Origin: Allohahella sp002354735
Lineage (GTDB): Bacteria; Pseudomonadota; Gammaproteobacteria; Pseudomonadales; Oleiphilaceae
NCBI RefSeq assembly: GCF_047946665.1
Contig: NZ_CP172312.1
Span: 4,402,001-4,466,000 of the forward strand
Direction of reading: 5' to 3'
Length of the DNA stretch: 64,000 nucleotides
Within the stretch, counting starts at the first letter, position 1; each line of letters starts with the position of its first letter. The translations under genes and the position numbers were made by a program. A model generated the notes under the pieces. That model saw only the letters and a program-made list of their open reading frames with translations. It searched no databases and was not told the origin of the DNA. Of the stretch, positions 18,810-28,110 are shown piece by piece.

Positions 18810-19303
18810 GTCTGTTTAGAACGATCGTTCCCCGTCCAATGCTCAGCCTGTTGCTCTGGACAGTCTGGCTGTTGCTGAATAACACCGTCGCATTTGGGCA
18901 CGTCCTGCTCGGCCTGATCCTGGCCATTGGCATCCCCCGGTTAACCTATCATTTCTGGGATCCACAGGCAGACGTGAAGAAGCCGCTGTTGATGGTGAAG
19001 TTTATTATCATACTCGTGTTCGACATCATCATAGCCAATCTCGAGGTGGCACGACGGATACTCGGGCCGAGTAAGGCGCTGCGTCCGGCATTCTTTGAAT
19101 ACCCGTTGGCGATCAAAGGCGACTTCCCCATTACCATTCTTGCCAGCACTATCTCGCTGACGCCGGGCACGGTGAGCGCACAACTGTCCGGTGATAGGAG
19201 CCGACTGCTGGTTCATGGTCTGCATGTCGATGATGTGCCGGCTGCCATCGAGCAGATCAGGCAGCGCTATGAGGCGCCGCTACAGGAGATCTTTGGATGT
19301 TGA
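18806..19303 (+). CDS. mrpE: antiporter subunit E
   Basis: A 165-residue subunit with two or three N-terminal helices and a cytoplasmic tail containing the family block FPITILASTISLTPGTVS. The open frame begins earlier inside mrpD, but the ATG at 18806 overlaps the mrpD stop in an ATGA junction with AGGAGG upstream, and the product then has normal MrpE length. Confidence 0.92.
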   Translation: MSLFRTIVPRPMLSLLLWTVWLLLNNTVAFGHVLLGLILAIGIPRLTYHFWDPQADVKKPLLMVKFIIILVFDIIIANLEVARRILGPSKALRPAFFEYPLAIKGDFPITILASTISLTPGTVSAQLSGDRSRLLVHGLHVDDVPAAIEQIRQRYEAPLQEIFGC

Positions 19304-19566
19304 ACTGGATAATCACCGCTGCCTTCGCGCTGCTGTGCCTTGCGCTTCTGCTGAATCTCTGGCGTCTGATCATCGGTCCGGATCCGTCCGACAGAATACT
19401 GGCGCTGGATACCATGTATATCAATAGCATTGCACTTATCCTGCTGTATGGGATCTGGCAGGATACGCCGTTATTTTTCGAGGCGGCGCTATTGATTGCC
19501 ATGTTGGGATTCGTGAGTACCATCGCTGTGTGCAAGTACCTCTTGCGCGGCGACATCATCGAATAG
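19297..19566 (+). CDS. mrpF: antiporter subunit F
   Basis: An 89-residue subunit with three hydrophobic segments. The family core RLIIGPDPSDRILALDTM is present. The start overlaps the end of mrpE by seven bases, with AGGAG just upstream. Confidence 0.92.
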   Translation: MLNWIITAAFALLCLALLLNLWRLIIGPDPSDRILALDTMYINSIALILLYGIWQDTPLFFEAALLIAMLGFVSTIAVCKYLLRGDIIE

Positions 19567-19576
19567 GGTGGTTGAA

Positions 19577-19924
19577 ATGAGTGGAACACTGCAGATTATC
19601 GTGGCCGTCTTCATCCTGATAGGCGCCGTTTTCGCCCTCATCGGATCTGTGGGCCTGATCAGGTTGCCGGACTTCTTTACCCGGCTCCATGGTCCAACCA
19701 AGGCCACTACGCTGGGTATCGGCGCGATGCTGATCGCCTCGACCATCCATTTCACCGCTCAGTCGGGTAGTCTGAGTGTGCATGAGCTATTGATCACGCT
19801 GTTCCTGTTCATCACTGCGCCGATTACCGCACATATGCTGGCGAAAACAGCGTTGCATCATCATCTCGACGTCATGAAGCCCACTCAGGGTGAGGACACG
19901 CTGAAACGGAACCGCGATAGCTGA
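19577..19924 (+). CDS. mrpG: antiporter subunit G
   Basis: A 115-residue subunit with three helices and the conserved GSVGLIRLPDFFTRLHGPTK motif. A GTG at 19568 is in frame, but the ATG at 19577 has AGGGTGG five bases upstream and gives the usual N-terminus. It is the last gene of the operon, followed by an inverted repeat. Confidence 0.92.
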   Translation: MSGTLQIIVAVFILIGAVFALIGSVGLIRLPDFFTRLHGPTKATTLGIGAMLIASTIHFTAQSGSLSVHELLITLFLFITAPITAHMLAKTALHHHLDVMKPTQGEDTLKRNRDS

Positions 19925-19964
19925 TACTTCTTTGGAAGGGTGTTTGGCGGGCGGGTTAGAGTGG

Positions 19965-19990
19965 ACGCTGACAGCAGGCGCTGTCAGCGT
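19965..19990. terminator. perfect inverted repeat between mrpG and icd
   Basis: ACGCTGACAG (19965-19974) and CTGTCAGCGT (19981-19990) pair perfectly over ten bases around the loop CAGGCG. It lies between two converging genes, but neither strand has a T-run after it. It may be a bidirectional transcription stop, an mRNA-stabilising hairpin or a protein site. Confidence 0.45.
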
Positions 19991-20011
19991 TGAGCAAAGA
20001 CTGTAGGCCGA

Positions 20012-22249
20012 TCAGGCCCCAGTCAGTTTCTCCAGCACAGCGTTGAAGGTCTGACTCGGCCGCATGGCCTTCGCCACCAGCGTTTCGTCGGGCAGGTAAT
20101 ATCCACCGATATCTACTCGCTGTCCCTGCGCGTCCTTCAGCTCCTGAAGAATCTTCTCCTCCTGCTCTGAAAGCGCTTTGGCAATTGGCTTGAATCGTTC
20201 TGCCAGGTCCTTGTCTTCAGTTTGTGCTGCAAGCGCCTCGGCCCAGTAGAGTGTCAGATAGAAATGACTGCCGCGATTATCCAGCTCGCCTGGCATGCGC
20301 CGTGGCGCCCGGTCCAGCTCCAGATGCTTGCCGGTGGCCTGATCCAGTGTCTTCGCCAGGATCTCGATCTGTGTGTTGCCCGTTTTCTGACCGAGATCTT
20401 CGAGCGACACCGCCAGCGCCAGGAACTCACCGAGTGAATCCCAGCGCAGGTGGCCCTCTTCAGTGAATTGCTGCACATGCTTGGGTGCAGAGCCGCCAGC
20501 GCCGGTTTCGAACAGCCCGCCGCCCTTCATCAGCGGCACGATCGATAGCATCTTGGCGCTGGTGCCGAGTTCGAGGATCGGGAACAGATCGGTGAGATAG
20601 TCACGCAGTACGTTGCCAGTGACCGAGATCGTATCCTGGCCCATGATCAGGCGCTCCATGGTCAGACGGATGGCCGCTACTGGCGAGCGAATGGTGATGT
20701 CAGCGCCAGTCAGATCCAGTTCCTGCAGATAGCGCTCGACCTTGGCCTGCAGCTGACGATCGTGAGCCCGCTTGGGATCGAGCCAGAACACTGCGGGCAT
20801 GCCCGAGAGCTTGGCGCGATTCACGGCGAGTTTGACCCAATCACGAATCGGCTCGTCCTTGGTCTGACACATGCGCCAGATATCGCCTTTTTCGACCTCG
20901 TGCTCCATCAGCACGGTGCCTTTCCGATCGACCACACGAACGACACCATCACTCTTGAGCTCGAAAGTCTTGTCGTGTGAACCGTATTCTTCTGCCTGCT
21001 GGGCCATCAATCCGACATTGGGCACTGTGCCCATGGTGGTCGGGTCGAACGCGCCGTTTGTTTTGCAGAAGTTGATCACCTCCTGATAGATGCGAGCATA
21101 GGTGCTTTCAGGAATCACGGCCTTGGTGTCTTTCAACTTGCCGTCCGCACCCCACATTTTGCCTGAGCTGCGGATCATGGCGGGCATGGATGCGTCGACG
21201 ATAACGTCGCTTGGCACATGCAGGTTGGAGACGCCTTTGTCCGAATCAACCATGGCAATTTCGGGTCGGTCGCGATAGCACTTGCGAATCTTCGTCTCGA
21301 CTTCCGAACGCATGGAGTAGGGCAGGGCTTCGATCTTCTGATGCACGTTCGCAAGCCCGTTGTTCGGGTTCACGCCGAGCTGATCGAAGAGTTCGCCATA
21401 CTTCTCGAAAAGCTCCTTGAAATAGACGGTAACCGCGTGGCCAAACACGATGGGATGCGAGACCTTCATCATGGTGGCTTTTACATGCAGCGAGAACAGC
21501 AGGTTGGTCTGCTTGGCATCTTCCATCTGTTCTTCGAAGAACTTGCGCAGGGCTTTCACGCTCATGAACATGGCGTCCACGACTTCACCTGCGAGGACTG
21601 GCGTTTCTGCCTTGAGCACATCGACCTGGCCGTCAGGCTTGACCAGCTCGATTCGCAGCACGTCATCCTGCTCCATGACCACTGACTTCTCGCTTGAATA
21701 GAAGTCACCTTTACGCATGTGTGCAACGTGGGTCTGCGACGCCATGCTCCACTGACCCATTGAGTGAGGAAACTTGCGAGCGTAGTTCTTCACTGAAGTC
21801 GGTGCGCGTCGGTCGGAATTTCCTTCTCTCAGCACCGGATTCACCGAGCTGCCGAGCACCTTGCCATAGCGCTGACGGATTTCCCGGCTGGCGTCATCGT
21901 CGGCCTCATCAGGGAAATCGGGGATCTTGTAGCCCTTCGCCTGTAACTCGGCGATAGCCGTGCGGAGCTGGGGGATTGAGGCAGAGACATTCGGCAGCTT
22001 GACTATGTTCGCCTCAGGTTTGAGCGTTAGTTCGCCCAGCTCGGCCAGGGCATCAGGTACGCGCTGGTCTTCTTCGAGATAATCTGAAAAGGTAGCCAGT
22101 ATACGGGCGCCGAGCGATATATCGCTCAACTCGATCTGTACGCCGGCGGGCGCGGTAAATGCCCTGATAACTGGCAGCAACGAATAGGTTGCCAGCATTG
22201 GGGCTTCATCGGTCTTGGTGTAGTGAATTGTGTTCACGGAACCTGTCAT
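20012..22249 (-). CDS. icd: monomeric NADP-dependent isocitrate dehydrogenase
   Basis: TCA-cycle enzyme converting isocitrate to 2-oxoglutarate with NADP+, of the monomeric (about 740-residue) class that is unrelated in length to the dimeric Icd. The 745-residue product contains the class-typical blocks NPVLREGNSDRRAP, ATMMKVSHPIVFGHAV, DSDKGVSNLHVPSDVIVDAS and FETGAGGSAPKHVQQF. The open frame reaches 22291, but the ATG at 22249 gives the family N-terminus (TIHYTKTDEAP). Transcribed alone. The gene name icd2 is also used for this class. Confidence 0.95.
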   Translation of the reverse strand: MTGSVNTIHYTKTDEAPMLATYSLLPVIRAFTAPAGVQIELSDISLGARILATFSDYLEEDQRVPDALAELGELTLKPEANIVKLPNVSASIPQLRTAIAELQAKGYKIPDFPDEADDDASREIRQRYGKVLGSSVNPVLREGNSDRRAPTSVKNYARKFPHSMGQWSMASQTHVAHMRKGDFYSSEKSVVMEQDDVLRIELVKPDGQVDVLKAETPVLAGEVVDAMFMSVKALRKFFEEQMEDAKQTNLLFSLHVKATMMKVSHPIVFGHAVTVYFKELFEKYGELFDQLGVNPNNGLANVHQKIEALPYSMRSEVETKIRKCYRDRPEIAMVDSDKGVSNLHVPSDVIVDASMPAMIRSSGKMWGADGKLKDTKAVIPESTYARIYQEVINFCKTNGAFDPTTMGTVPNVGLMAQQAEEYGSHDKTFELKSDGVVRVVDRKGTVLMEHEVEKGDIWRMCQTKDEPIRDWVKLAVNRAKLSGMPAVFWLDPKRAHDRQLQAKVERYLQELDLTGADITIRSPVAAIRLTMERLIMGQDTISVTGNVLRDYLTDLFPILELGTSAKMLSIVPLMKGGGLFETGAGGSAPKHVQQFTEEGHLRWDSLGEFLALAVSLEDLGQKTGNTQIEILAKTLDQATGKHLELDRAPRRMPGELDNRGSHFYLTLYWAEALAAQTEDKDLAERFKPIAKALSEQEEKILQELKDAQGQRVDIGGYYLPDETLVAKAMRPSQTFNAVLEKLTGA

Positions 22250-22502
22250 GGTACTTCGCCTAGGAGTCGGGGGCGCGGTAAGGGTGGCCACGCCGGTACA
22301 GCGATGCTGCGTTACAAGATTTGAGACGCAAGCTTAGCGGCCACGGGAAGGTACCGCAATCACTAGCCACCTAAAACGCGGCTGTGAATGAAGAGGCCGC
22401 TCAAACCTTGGTCTAAGCTACGCGGACGTGCGCCGCGCTGGTGCAAATGATTCAAGCTGGTGCGCTTTCACTTGTCAAATACGTCAGCTGGTGGTTATTC
22501 GC
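22250..22502. other. intergenic region upstream of icd
   Basis: About 250 bases between the icd start and the end of the response regulator gene, both on the minus strand. It must hold the icd promoter. No hexamer pair, operator or RNA gene stands out. Confidence 0.35.
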
Positions 22503-23252
22503 TCATTTCGGGCGAGCTGGCACATACTGCCGCTCAGGTCGTCCCACCGCGCCGTAGTTGACCTCAGGCATCAGTTCCCCGGCACTCACCAGATATTCCA
22601 GATAGCGTCGAGCAGTCGTTCTGGAGGCACCTATTTCGTTACCTACCGACTCGGCGGTCCAGGTGTCCTGTTTGCTGAGGGTCGAACGAATCCTCTCCAG
22701 GGTGAGGGCGTCGATCCCCTTCGGCAGCCTGCCGTCCTGCTGTGGCTTCTTCGCCCCTGCGGCAGATGCCACACTATCGACCTGCTGCCTCGGCAATAAT
22801 GCATCGACAGCCGCCTGTGCAACGTCATGCATGCCCTCTAATGTCTGCCGATGTTCGCTGAAGCGTTGTACGGCCTCCTGCAACCGCTCAAACACGAGCG
22901 GCTTCAAGATGTAGTCGAACACGCCGCCTCTCAACGCACTTCGCAGAGTCTCTACTTCCTTCGCAGCGGTGATCAGTATGACGTCGGTGCTGCTGTCACT
23001 GGCGCGCAGTTCCCGCAATAGTTCCAGGCCGCTACCGTCAGGGAACCAGACGTCCAGCAACACCAGATCTGGCTTCAGTACTTCAATCTGGTCGCGAGCA
23101 TCCGCCAGCGTATGCGCTATACCGCAGAGCTCGATATCTGGCACGGTGCAACCAGTAACATCGCCAGCCGCATTGATGCGCTCGATGAAGCGCCGCTGGA
23201 TTTCTGCAATCTGACGATCGTCCTCGGCGATCAATAAACGGATGCTGTTCAC
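22503..23252 (-). CDS. CitB/DcuR-type response regulator
   Basis: A 249-residue two-component regulator. The receiver domain (about 1-125) has the acidic pair in LLIAEDD, the phospho-acceptor Asp in LLDVWFPDGSG and the lysine in YILKPL. The C-terminal DNA-binding region resembles CitB/DcuR/DctR proteins (TLSKQDTWTAESVGNEIGAS helix-turn-helix). The start is GTG, overlapping the kinase stop (GTGA), with AGGAG seven bases upstream, so it is translated from the kinase mRNA. Its position divergent from tctCBA suggests it activates that tricarboxylate uptake operon. Confidence 0.88.
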   Translation of the reverse strand: MNSIRLLIAEDDRQIAEIQRRFIERINAAGDVTGCTVPDIELCGIAHTLADARDQIEVLKPDLVLLDVWFPDGSGLELLRELRASDSSTDVILITAAKEVETLRSALRGGVFDYILKPLVFERLQEAVQRFSEHRQTLEGMHDVAQAAVDALLPRQQVDSVASAAGAKKPQQDGRLPKGIDALTLERIRSTLSKQDTWTAESVGNEIGASRTTARRYLEYLVSAGELMPEVNYGAVGRPERQYVPARPK

Positions 23253-24916
23253 GTGGGCGCTCCTGTTGACGGGCTGAAGACCTTGGGTATGTAGAGCGTG
23301 AAGCGGCTGCCTTCCGGCTGGAGGTTTTCGACAGTGACCGACCCACCGCAGCGGCTAACGAATTGCCGTACCAGGTAGAGACCGATACCGTGATCAGACT
23401 CTGTCTTGCTGGACACGCCCCTCTCGAAAATTCGCTCATGCTGGTCGGCTGGAATTCCCGGCCCCTGATCCTCGACTTCGAATATCAGATCGTGGCCCAG
23501 GTCAGTCATTGACAGGTGTACCAGGCCCTCAGCGCCGTGATGGTGAAGGGTGGCCTCGAGTGCGTTGTCGATCAGGTTGCCCAGCGCGCTGACCAGTTGT
23601 TCCTTCGGCAGCTCTGGAGGCAGCTGTGCCATCTGACTGTCGGGGTCGATGACCAGCCGCAGCCCCATCTCGCGTGCACGGTTATACTTGCCAAGCAGAC
23701 AACCGGCGAGAACAGGGTCAGGCACGGCATCGAGCAGCAGATGAATCAGAGCCTGATGATCAGTCACTTCGCTACTGATCAGCGCAAGTGCCTGTTCTGC
23801 GGCACCAATCTGGATCAGGCCCGCAATGGTATGCAGCTTGTTCGAGTACTCATGGGTCTGGCTTCTCAGTGTCTCGGCATATTGCTGGATTCGCGTCAGC
23901 TGCTGGCTTACCTGATCAAGCTCGTCACGCAGACGGAAACTCGCAACGACACCAATAATGGTGTCGCCTTGCCGCACTGGCAGCCGGTTCACGATCATCT
24001 GTCGCCCGCGAAGCCAGACCTCCAGATCGAAAGCCGATTCTCCCGTTCTCAATACCGACATGAGATCATTCTCCGGCAGTATGGCTTCGATCGGCTGCCC
24101 GGCAAGCGCGGTAGACGGTTCGAGTCCAAGTGTCTGGATTGCGGTGCGGTTGAACGTGGTGATGATGCCATTGCGATCAACCGCGATGATGCCTTCGCGA
24201 ACCGATTCGAGCGTAGCGTTTCGCTCCTGGAACAGCGCAGCGATCTCCTCCGGTTCGAGCCCGAAGATAGCGCGCTTGAATCGACCGGCAATCACTATGG
24301 CGGCCGCCACACTACCCAGCAGCATCAGACCCATCACACTATAGAGCACCGCATTGTAGCGCTGGATCGTCGACTGTACCTGAGCCAGCGAATAGCCCAC
24401 CGATACGATGCCGATGATGTTGCCATCTTCGCCATTGAGGTCATCCCGTATAGGGGCCTTGCCACGCATGGAAAGCCCAAGACTGCCCATCGCTCGAGAT
24501 ATATAGCCGTGACCTTCCTGCAGCGCCTCCAGGCCGAGGTCGCCGTCGTCGTCGGCCATTGAGGCGCCTACTCTGGACACATCCGGATGGGCGAGCCGTA
24601 TGCCCTGATGGTCACCAATCACGATGAACAGGGCTTCATTGGTGGCTGTAAGGCGGGCACTCAGTGCAAGCAGGCGGTCGCTATCACGGGACTTCACGCC
24701 CTCGATGACAGAAGGCAAGGCGGCGACTGTCCTGGAGACCATGAGGGCGCGCTGGCCGATTTCGTCATAGAGCGCATCGCTGAGATAGTAGCCGGCGAAG
24801 CCGCCAATGAGCGCAGTCTGCAGCGCACTGACCAGGCCGAGCACGAGAATCATGCGGGTCTTGAGCTTCAGCTTGCTGTAGCGCTGCCACGGCATTGATA
24901 TGGAGGGGGAGGACAT
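23249..24916 (-). CDS. CitA/DcuS-type sensor histidine kinase
   Basis: Membrane sensor kinase for C4-dicarboxylates or citrate, 555 residues. TM1 is at about 21-45, the periplasmic sensor (PAS-like/Cache) at 46-185 and TM2 at about 190-211. A cytoplasmic PAS follows at about 228-335. The H-box THEYSNKLHTIAGLIQ holds His355, and a GHKL ATPase domain contains GNLIDNALEA and GIGLYLVRQFV. The H-box form is that of the CitA family. The gene overlaps its response regulator and is divergent from tctC with 145 bases between. Tct systems in enterobacteria are usually run by TctDE of another family, so this pairing is a variant. Confidence 0.88.
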   Translation of the reverse strand: MSSPSISMPWQRYSKLKLKTRMILVLGLVSALQTALIGGFAGYYLSDALYDEIGQRALMVSRTVAALPSVIEGVKSRDSDRLLALSARLTATNEALFIVIGDHQGIRLAHPDVSRVGASMADDDGDLGLEALQEGHGYISRAMGSLGLSMRGKAPIRDDLNGEDGNIIGIVSVGYSLAQVQSTIQRYNAVLYSVMGLMLLGSVAAAIVIAGRFKRAIFGLEPEEIAALFQERNATLESVREGIIAVDRNGIITTFNRTAIQTLGLEPSTALAGQPIEAILPENDLMSVLRTGESAFDLEVWLRGRQMIVNRLPVRQGDTIIGVVASFRLRDELDQVSQQLTRIQQYAETLRSQTHEYSNKLHTIAGLIQIGAAEQALALISSEVTDHQALIHLLLDAVPDPVLAGCLLGKYNRAREMGLRLVIDPDSQMAQLPPELPKEQLVSALGNLIDNALEATLHHHGAEGLVHLSMTDLGHDLIFEVEDQGPGIPADQHERIFERGVSSKTESDHGIGLYLVRQFVSRCGGSVTVENLQPEGSRFTLYIPKVFSPSTGAPT

Positions 24917-25061
24917 AGACAGGTCATGATCTTGTTATGTGTGAACAGTATGCACTTTATTCGCTTTAAGCACTCAATACCCCTTACGTTCGCAATCTTT
25001 CGTACTGGGTACGGCTATCGGTACCGTGGGCAGGCATCAACAACAATAAGCCGAGGTCACC

Positions 25062-26066
25062 ATGATACCTGTTGCACATTATCTGTCTTCAAAGCGCCTG
25101 ACTGTCGTCACGGCAGTTCTTGTTTCAACAATCAGCTTCTCCGCGTTGGCGTGGCAGCCAAGTGGCAAGGTCGAATGTATTGCCCCGTCTGATCCTGGCG
25201 GCGGCTGGGATTTCACTTGCCGGAACGTGGCCAATGTACTGAAAGATCTGAGTCTCATACCGGGCACCATGCAGACCACCAATATGGCTGGCGCTGGCGG
25301 TGGTGTTGCTTTCGCACATACCATCAGCAAGCGCAGCAAGGACGATAAAGTCATCGTCGCCGCCTCGACGGCAACAACCACGCGTCTCGCGCAGAAGCAG
25401 TTCCCTGGCATGAAGGCCGAAATGGTCGAGTGGCTCGGGTCGGTCGGTGCCGACTACGGCATCATCGCAGTGCTCAAGGATTCCCCTTACAAGACACTGC
25501 CGGAATTGCTCGAGGCAAGCAAGAAGGATCCGCGTGCAGTGAAATATGCCGGCGCCAGTGCCCGTGGTGGCTGGGATCATCTGAAGGTTCTGATAGCCGC
25601 CAAAGCAGGTGGCGTCGAGAATCTGCCCCACATCCCATACCTTTCCTACAACAATGGCGGCGAAGCACTGACGCAGATCGTCGGTGGTCAGGTCGATGCC
25701 TTCACTGGTGACGTCTCCGAGGCCACAGGTTTTCTGGAATCGGGTGATATTCGCGTCCTCGCGGTGCTTGCGCCCGAGCGTCTGCCAGGCAAGTTCAGCG
25801 ACATCCCTACCGCTAAAGAGCAGGGCATTGATGCCGTTGCCCCGAACTGGCGCGGCTTCTACATGCCGGCCGGCGCCTCTGAAGAAGCCAAGGCTTTTTG
25901 GGGCGACGCCATCGATAAAGTGTATGCCAGCGAGCAGTGGAAGCAGGTCATGAAAACCAGTGGACTGATCCCCTTCGAGAATGACGAAGGGAGTTTCGAT
26001 GAATTCATTCGTGCACAGGTCACCGACATCGAAGAACTTTCACGTGAAATAGGTCTGCTGAAATGA
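25062..26066 (+). CDS. tctC: tripartite tricarboxylate transporter, periplasmic binding protein
   Basis: A 334-residue substrate-binding protein of the TTT family. The signal peptide is about residues 1-30 (core TAVLVSTISFSALA). The mature protein has the family pattern CIAPSDPGGGWDFTCRNVAN, where the PGGGWD loop grips a carboxylate, and the later block KYAGASARGGWDHLK. GAGG lies five bases before the ATG. Its stop overlaps the tctB start (ATGA). Substrate is citrate or another tricarboxylate by family; the exact ligand is unknown. Confidence 0.92.
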   Translation: MIPVAHYLSSKRLTVVTAVLVSTISFSALAWQPSGKVECIAPSDPGGGWDFTCRNVANVLKDLSLIPGTMQTTNMAGAGGGVAFAHTISKRSKDDKVIVAASTATTTRLAQKQFPGMKAEMVEWLGSVGADYGIIAVLKDSPYKTLPELLEASKKDPRAVKYAGASARGGWDHLKVLIAAKAGGVENLPHIPYLSYNNGGEALTQIVGGQVDAFTGDVSEATGFLESGDIRVLAVLAPERLPGKFSDIPTAKEQGIDAVAPNWRGFYMPAGASEEAKAFWGDAIDKVYASEQWKQVMKTSGLIPFENDEGSFDEFIRAQVTDIEELSREIGLLK

Positions 26067-26536
26067 GCGCCGCGACCGATCCACGAGCGAGGCCCAGTGC
26101 ATGGGGCGACCGACTGCTGGGTGTCGGGCTACTCGTGCTCGCGGTGGCCTATGGCTGGGTGTCCCAGCAGTGGCCGGAACCCTTTGGCGGCGCAGAATCC
26201 GTAGGCCCTGAAACATTCCCGACACTGCTGTCCGTGGTGCTGGCGCTCTCAAGTCTCTACCTGATCGTCAAGCCGGATGAGGATGCACATTGGCCGGCCG
26301 GACGCACCGGCTTCGAACTGCTGCTAGCGGTTGTCATTCTCATCGTGTACGCAGCGTTGCTGGAGCCTTTGGGGTTCGTCATTGCGACAACACTGGCAGT
26401 GGGTAGCCTGTGCTGGCGCATGGGCGCGCACCCCCGGCCAGCCTTTCTCACCGGCCTTGCAAGTGCGGTGCTGGTGTTCGCGCTGTTCAATTATGGACTC
26501 GAACTGAGTCTTCCCGAGGGGCTCCTCGCCCTCTGA
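26063..26536 (+). CDS. tctB: tripartite tricarboxylate transporter, small membrane subunit
   Basis: A 157-residue membrane protein with four hydrophobic helices and the family motif SVGPETFPTLLSVVL in the first loop. Translationally coupled to tctC, followed by tctA after 26 bases. Confidence 0.9.
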   Translation: MSAATDPRARPSAWGDRLLGVGLLVLAVAYGWVSQQWPEPFGGAESVGPETFPTLLSVVLALSSLYLIVKPDEDAHWPAGRTGFELLLAVVILIVYAALLEPLGFVIATTLAVGSLCWRMGAHPRPAFLTGLASAVLVFALFNYGLELSLPEGLLAL

Positions 26537-26562
26537 TACAACAATAAAATCGGGTAACGATC

Positions 26563-28089
26563 ATGGAAACACTACAGCTGTTGATGACTGGCTTTGCCGT
26601 CGCGCTGACTTTTGAAAACCTGATGTTCGCGCTATTCGGCGCCTTCATCGGCACGATCATCGGTGCCTTGCCCGGCCTTGGTCCGGCCAACGGTGTCGCG
26701 ATTCTGATTCCACTGGCATTCACCCTCGGGCTATCGCCCGAGACGTCGATGATACTGCTCACCGCGGTGTATGCTGGCGCGATGTATGGCGGAAGAATCT
26801 CCTCCATCCTGTTGAATATTCCCGGCGACGAGCCGGCGATGATGACCTGCCTTGACGGCTATCCGATGGCGAAAAAAGGGCGTGCCGCTGAAGCGCTGGC
26901 AATGTCCGCCATTGCGTCCTTCGTCGGTAGCCTCATCGGTACCATCGGCCTGATCATGTTGGCGCCGGTGCTGGCACGCTTCGCCTTGACCTTCGGTCCG
27001 GCTGAATATTTTGCGCTGTTTTTGCTCGCCTTCGCCACACTAGGCGGCATCGCAGGCAAGAATCCGGTGAAGACCATTATCGCGGCCGCACTGGGTCTGA
27101 TGATATCTTCAGTGGGCATCGATATCGCAACAGGCACGCAGCGCTATACATTCGGGGTGCTTGAGCTCTTCGAAGGTATCGATTTCATACTGGCGATCGT
27201 TGGTCTGTTTGCCATCTCGGAGCTGCTGTTCTTCATCGAAGAGAAGGCCGGCGCGGGGCGTGAGATGATCAAGGTCAACAAGCTTTCGCTCAGGCCAAAG
27301 GACGTCATGTCGGCGATGCCGACGATGTTCCGTGGTGGCATACTCGGCTTCATTGCTGGCGTTCTACCCGGTGCCGGAGCCTCTCTAGGTAGCTTTGTCA
27401 GCTATACGCTTGAGAAGCAGTATCTTGGCAAGAAGGGCAGGTTTGGCGAAGGCGATCCTCGTGGCGTGGCTGCACCTGAAGCTGGCAATAATGGCGCTGC
27501 CTCAGGTGCGCTAGTGCCCATGTTGACGCTGGGGGTGCCGGGTAGCGGCACGACTGCCGTGCTACTCGCGATGCTCATTTCGCTGAACATCACGCCAGGT
27601 CCGCTCATGTTCACGCAGAACGCCGACATCGTCTGGGGCGTCATTGCGGCCCTGCTTATCGGCAACGTGATTCTGTTGTTGCTGAACATCCCGCTCATCG
27701 GTTTCTTCGTCAAGCTGCTGTCTGTGCCGCCGATGTATCTGCTACCGATCGTGACCATGGTCGCCTTCGTAGGCATTTACTCGATCAGCCACAGTACCTT
27801 CGATCTCTATTTCATGGTGGCCTTCGGCATCGCTGGTTATTTTCTGCGCAAGCTGGCCATACCGCTGGTGCCAGTGATTCTGGGCATGCTGTTGGGCCCC
27901 GAGATGGAGAAGAACCTGAGCCATGCACTGGTCCTGTCCGATGGTGAATGGAGTACACTGTTTGCCACACCACTCGCGCTTGGCCTCTGGATTGTTGCTG
28001 CCCTCGGTCTGATACTGCCTTACGTTATCGGACCACTGCTGCGACGTCGCATGCAGAGCGCCGTCAGTAAAACGCCAATCACGGACTAA
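26563..28089 (+). CDS. tctA: tripartite tricarboxylate transporter, large membrane subunit
   Basis: A 508-residue permease with about 12 helices. It carries both family glycine-rich signatures, GTIIGALPGLGPANGVAIL near the N-terminus and the later GVLPGAGASLGSFVSY. The downstream block LMLTLGVPGSGTTAVLLAML type pattern is also present. It uses an ion gradient to move the ligand delivered by TctC. Third gene of tctCBA; the MFS gene follows after 21 bases. Confidence 0.93.
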   Translation: METLQLLMTGFAVALTFENLMFALFGAFIGTIIGALPGLGPANGVAILIPLAFTLGLSPETSMILLTAVYAGAMYGGRISSILLNIPGDEPAMMTCLDGYPMAKKGRAAEALAMSAIASFVGSLIGTIGLIMLAPVLARFALTFGPAEYFALFLLAFATLGGIAGKNPVKTIIAAALGLMISSVGIDIATGTQRYTFGVLELFEGIDFILAIVGLFAISELLFFIEEKAGAGREMIKVNKLSLRPKDVMSAMPTMFRGGILGFIAGVLPGAGASLGSFVSYTLEKQYLGKKGRFGEGDPRGVAAPEAGNNGAASGALVPMLTLGVPGSGTTAVLLAMLISLNITPGPLMFTQNADIVWGVIAALLIGNVILLLLNIPLIGFFVKLLSVPPMYLLPIVTMVAFVGIYSISHSTFDLYFMVAFGIAGYFLRKLAIPLVPVILGMLLGPEMEKNLSHALVLSDGEWSTLFATPLALGLWIVAALGLILPYVIGPLLRRRMQSAVSKTPITD

Positions 28090-28110
28090 GCCATCATTCA
28101 CAGGGATGTC

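Noticed and set aside
21218..21685. Plus-strand open frame of 155 codons inside icd.
   Set aside because: Antisense shadow of a strongly conserved enzyme gene, with no ribosome-binding site.
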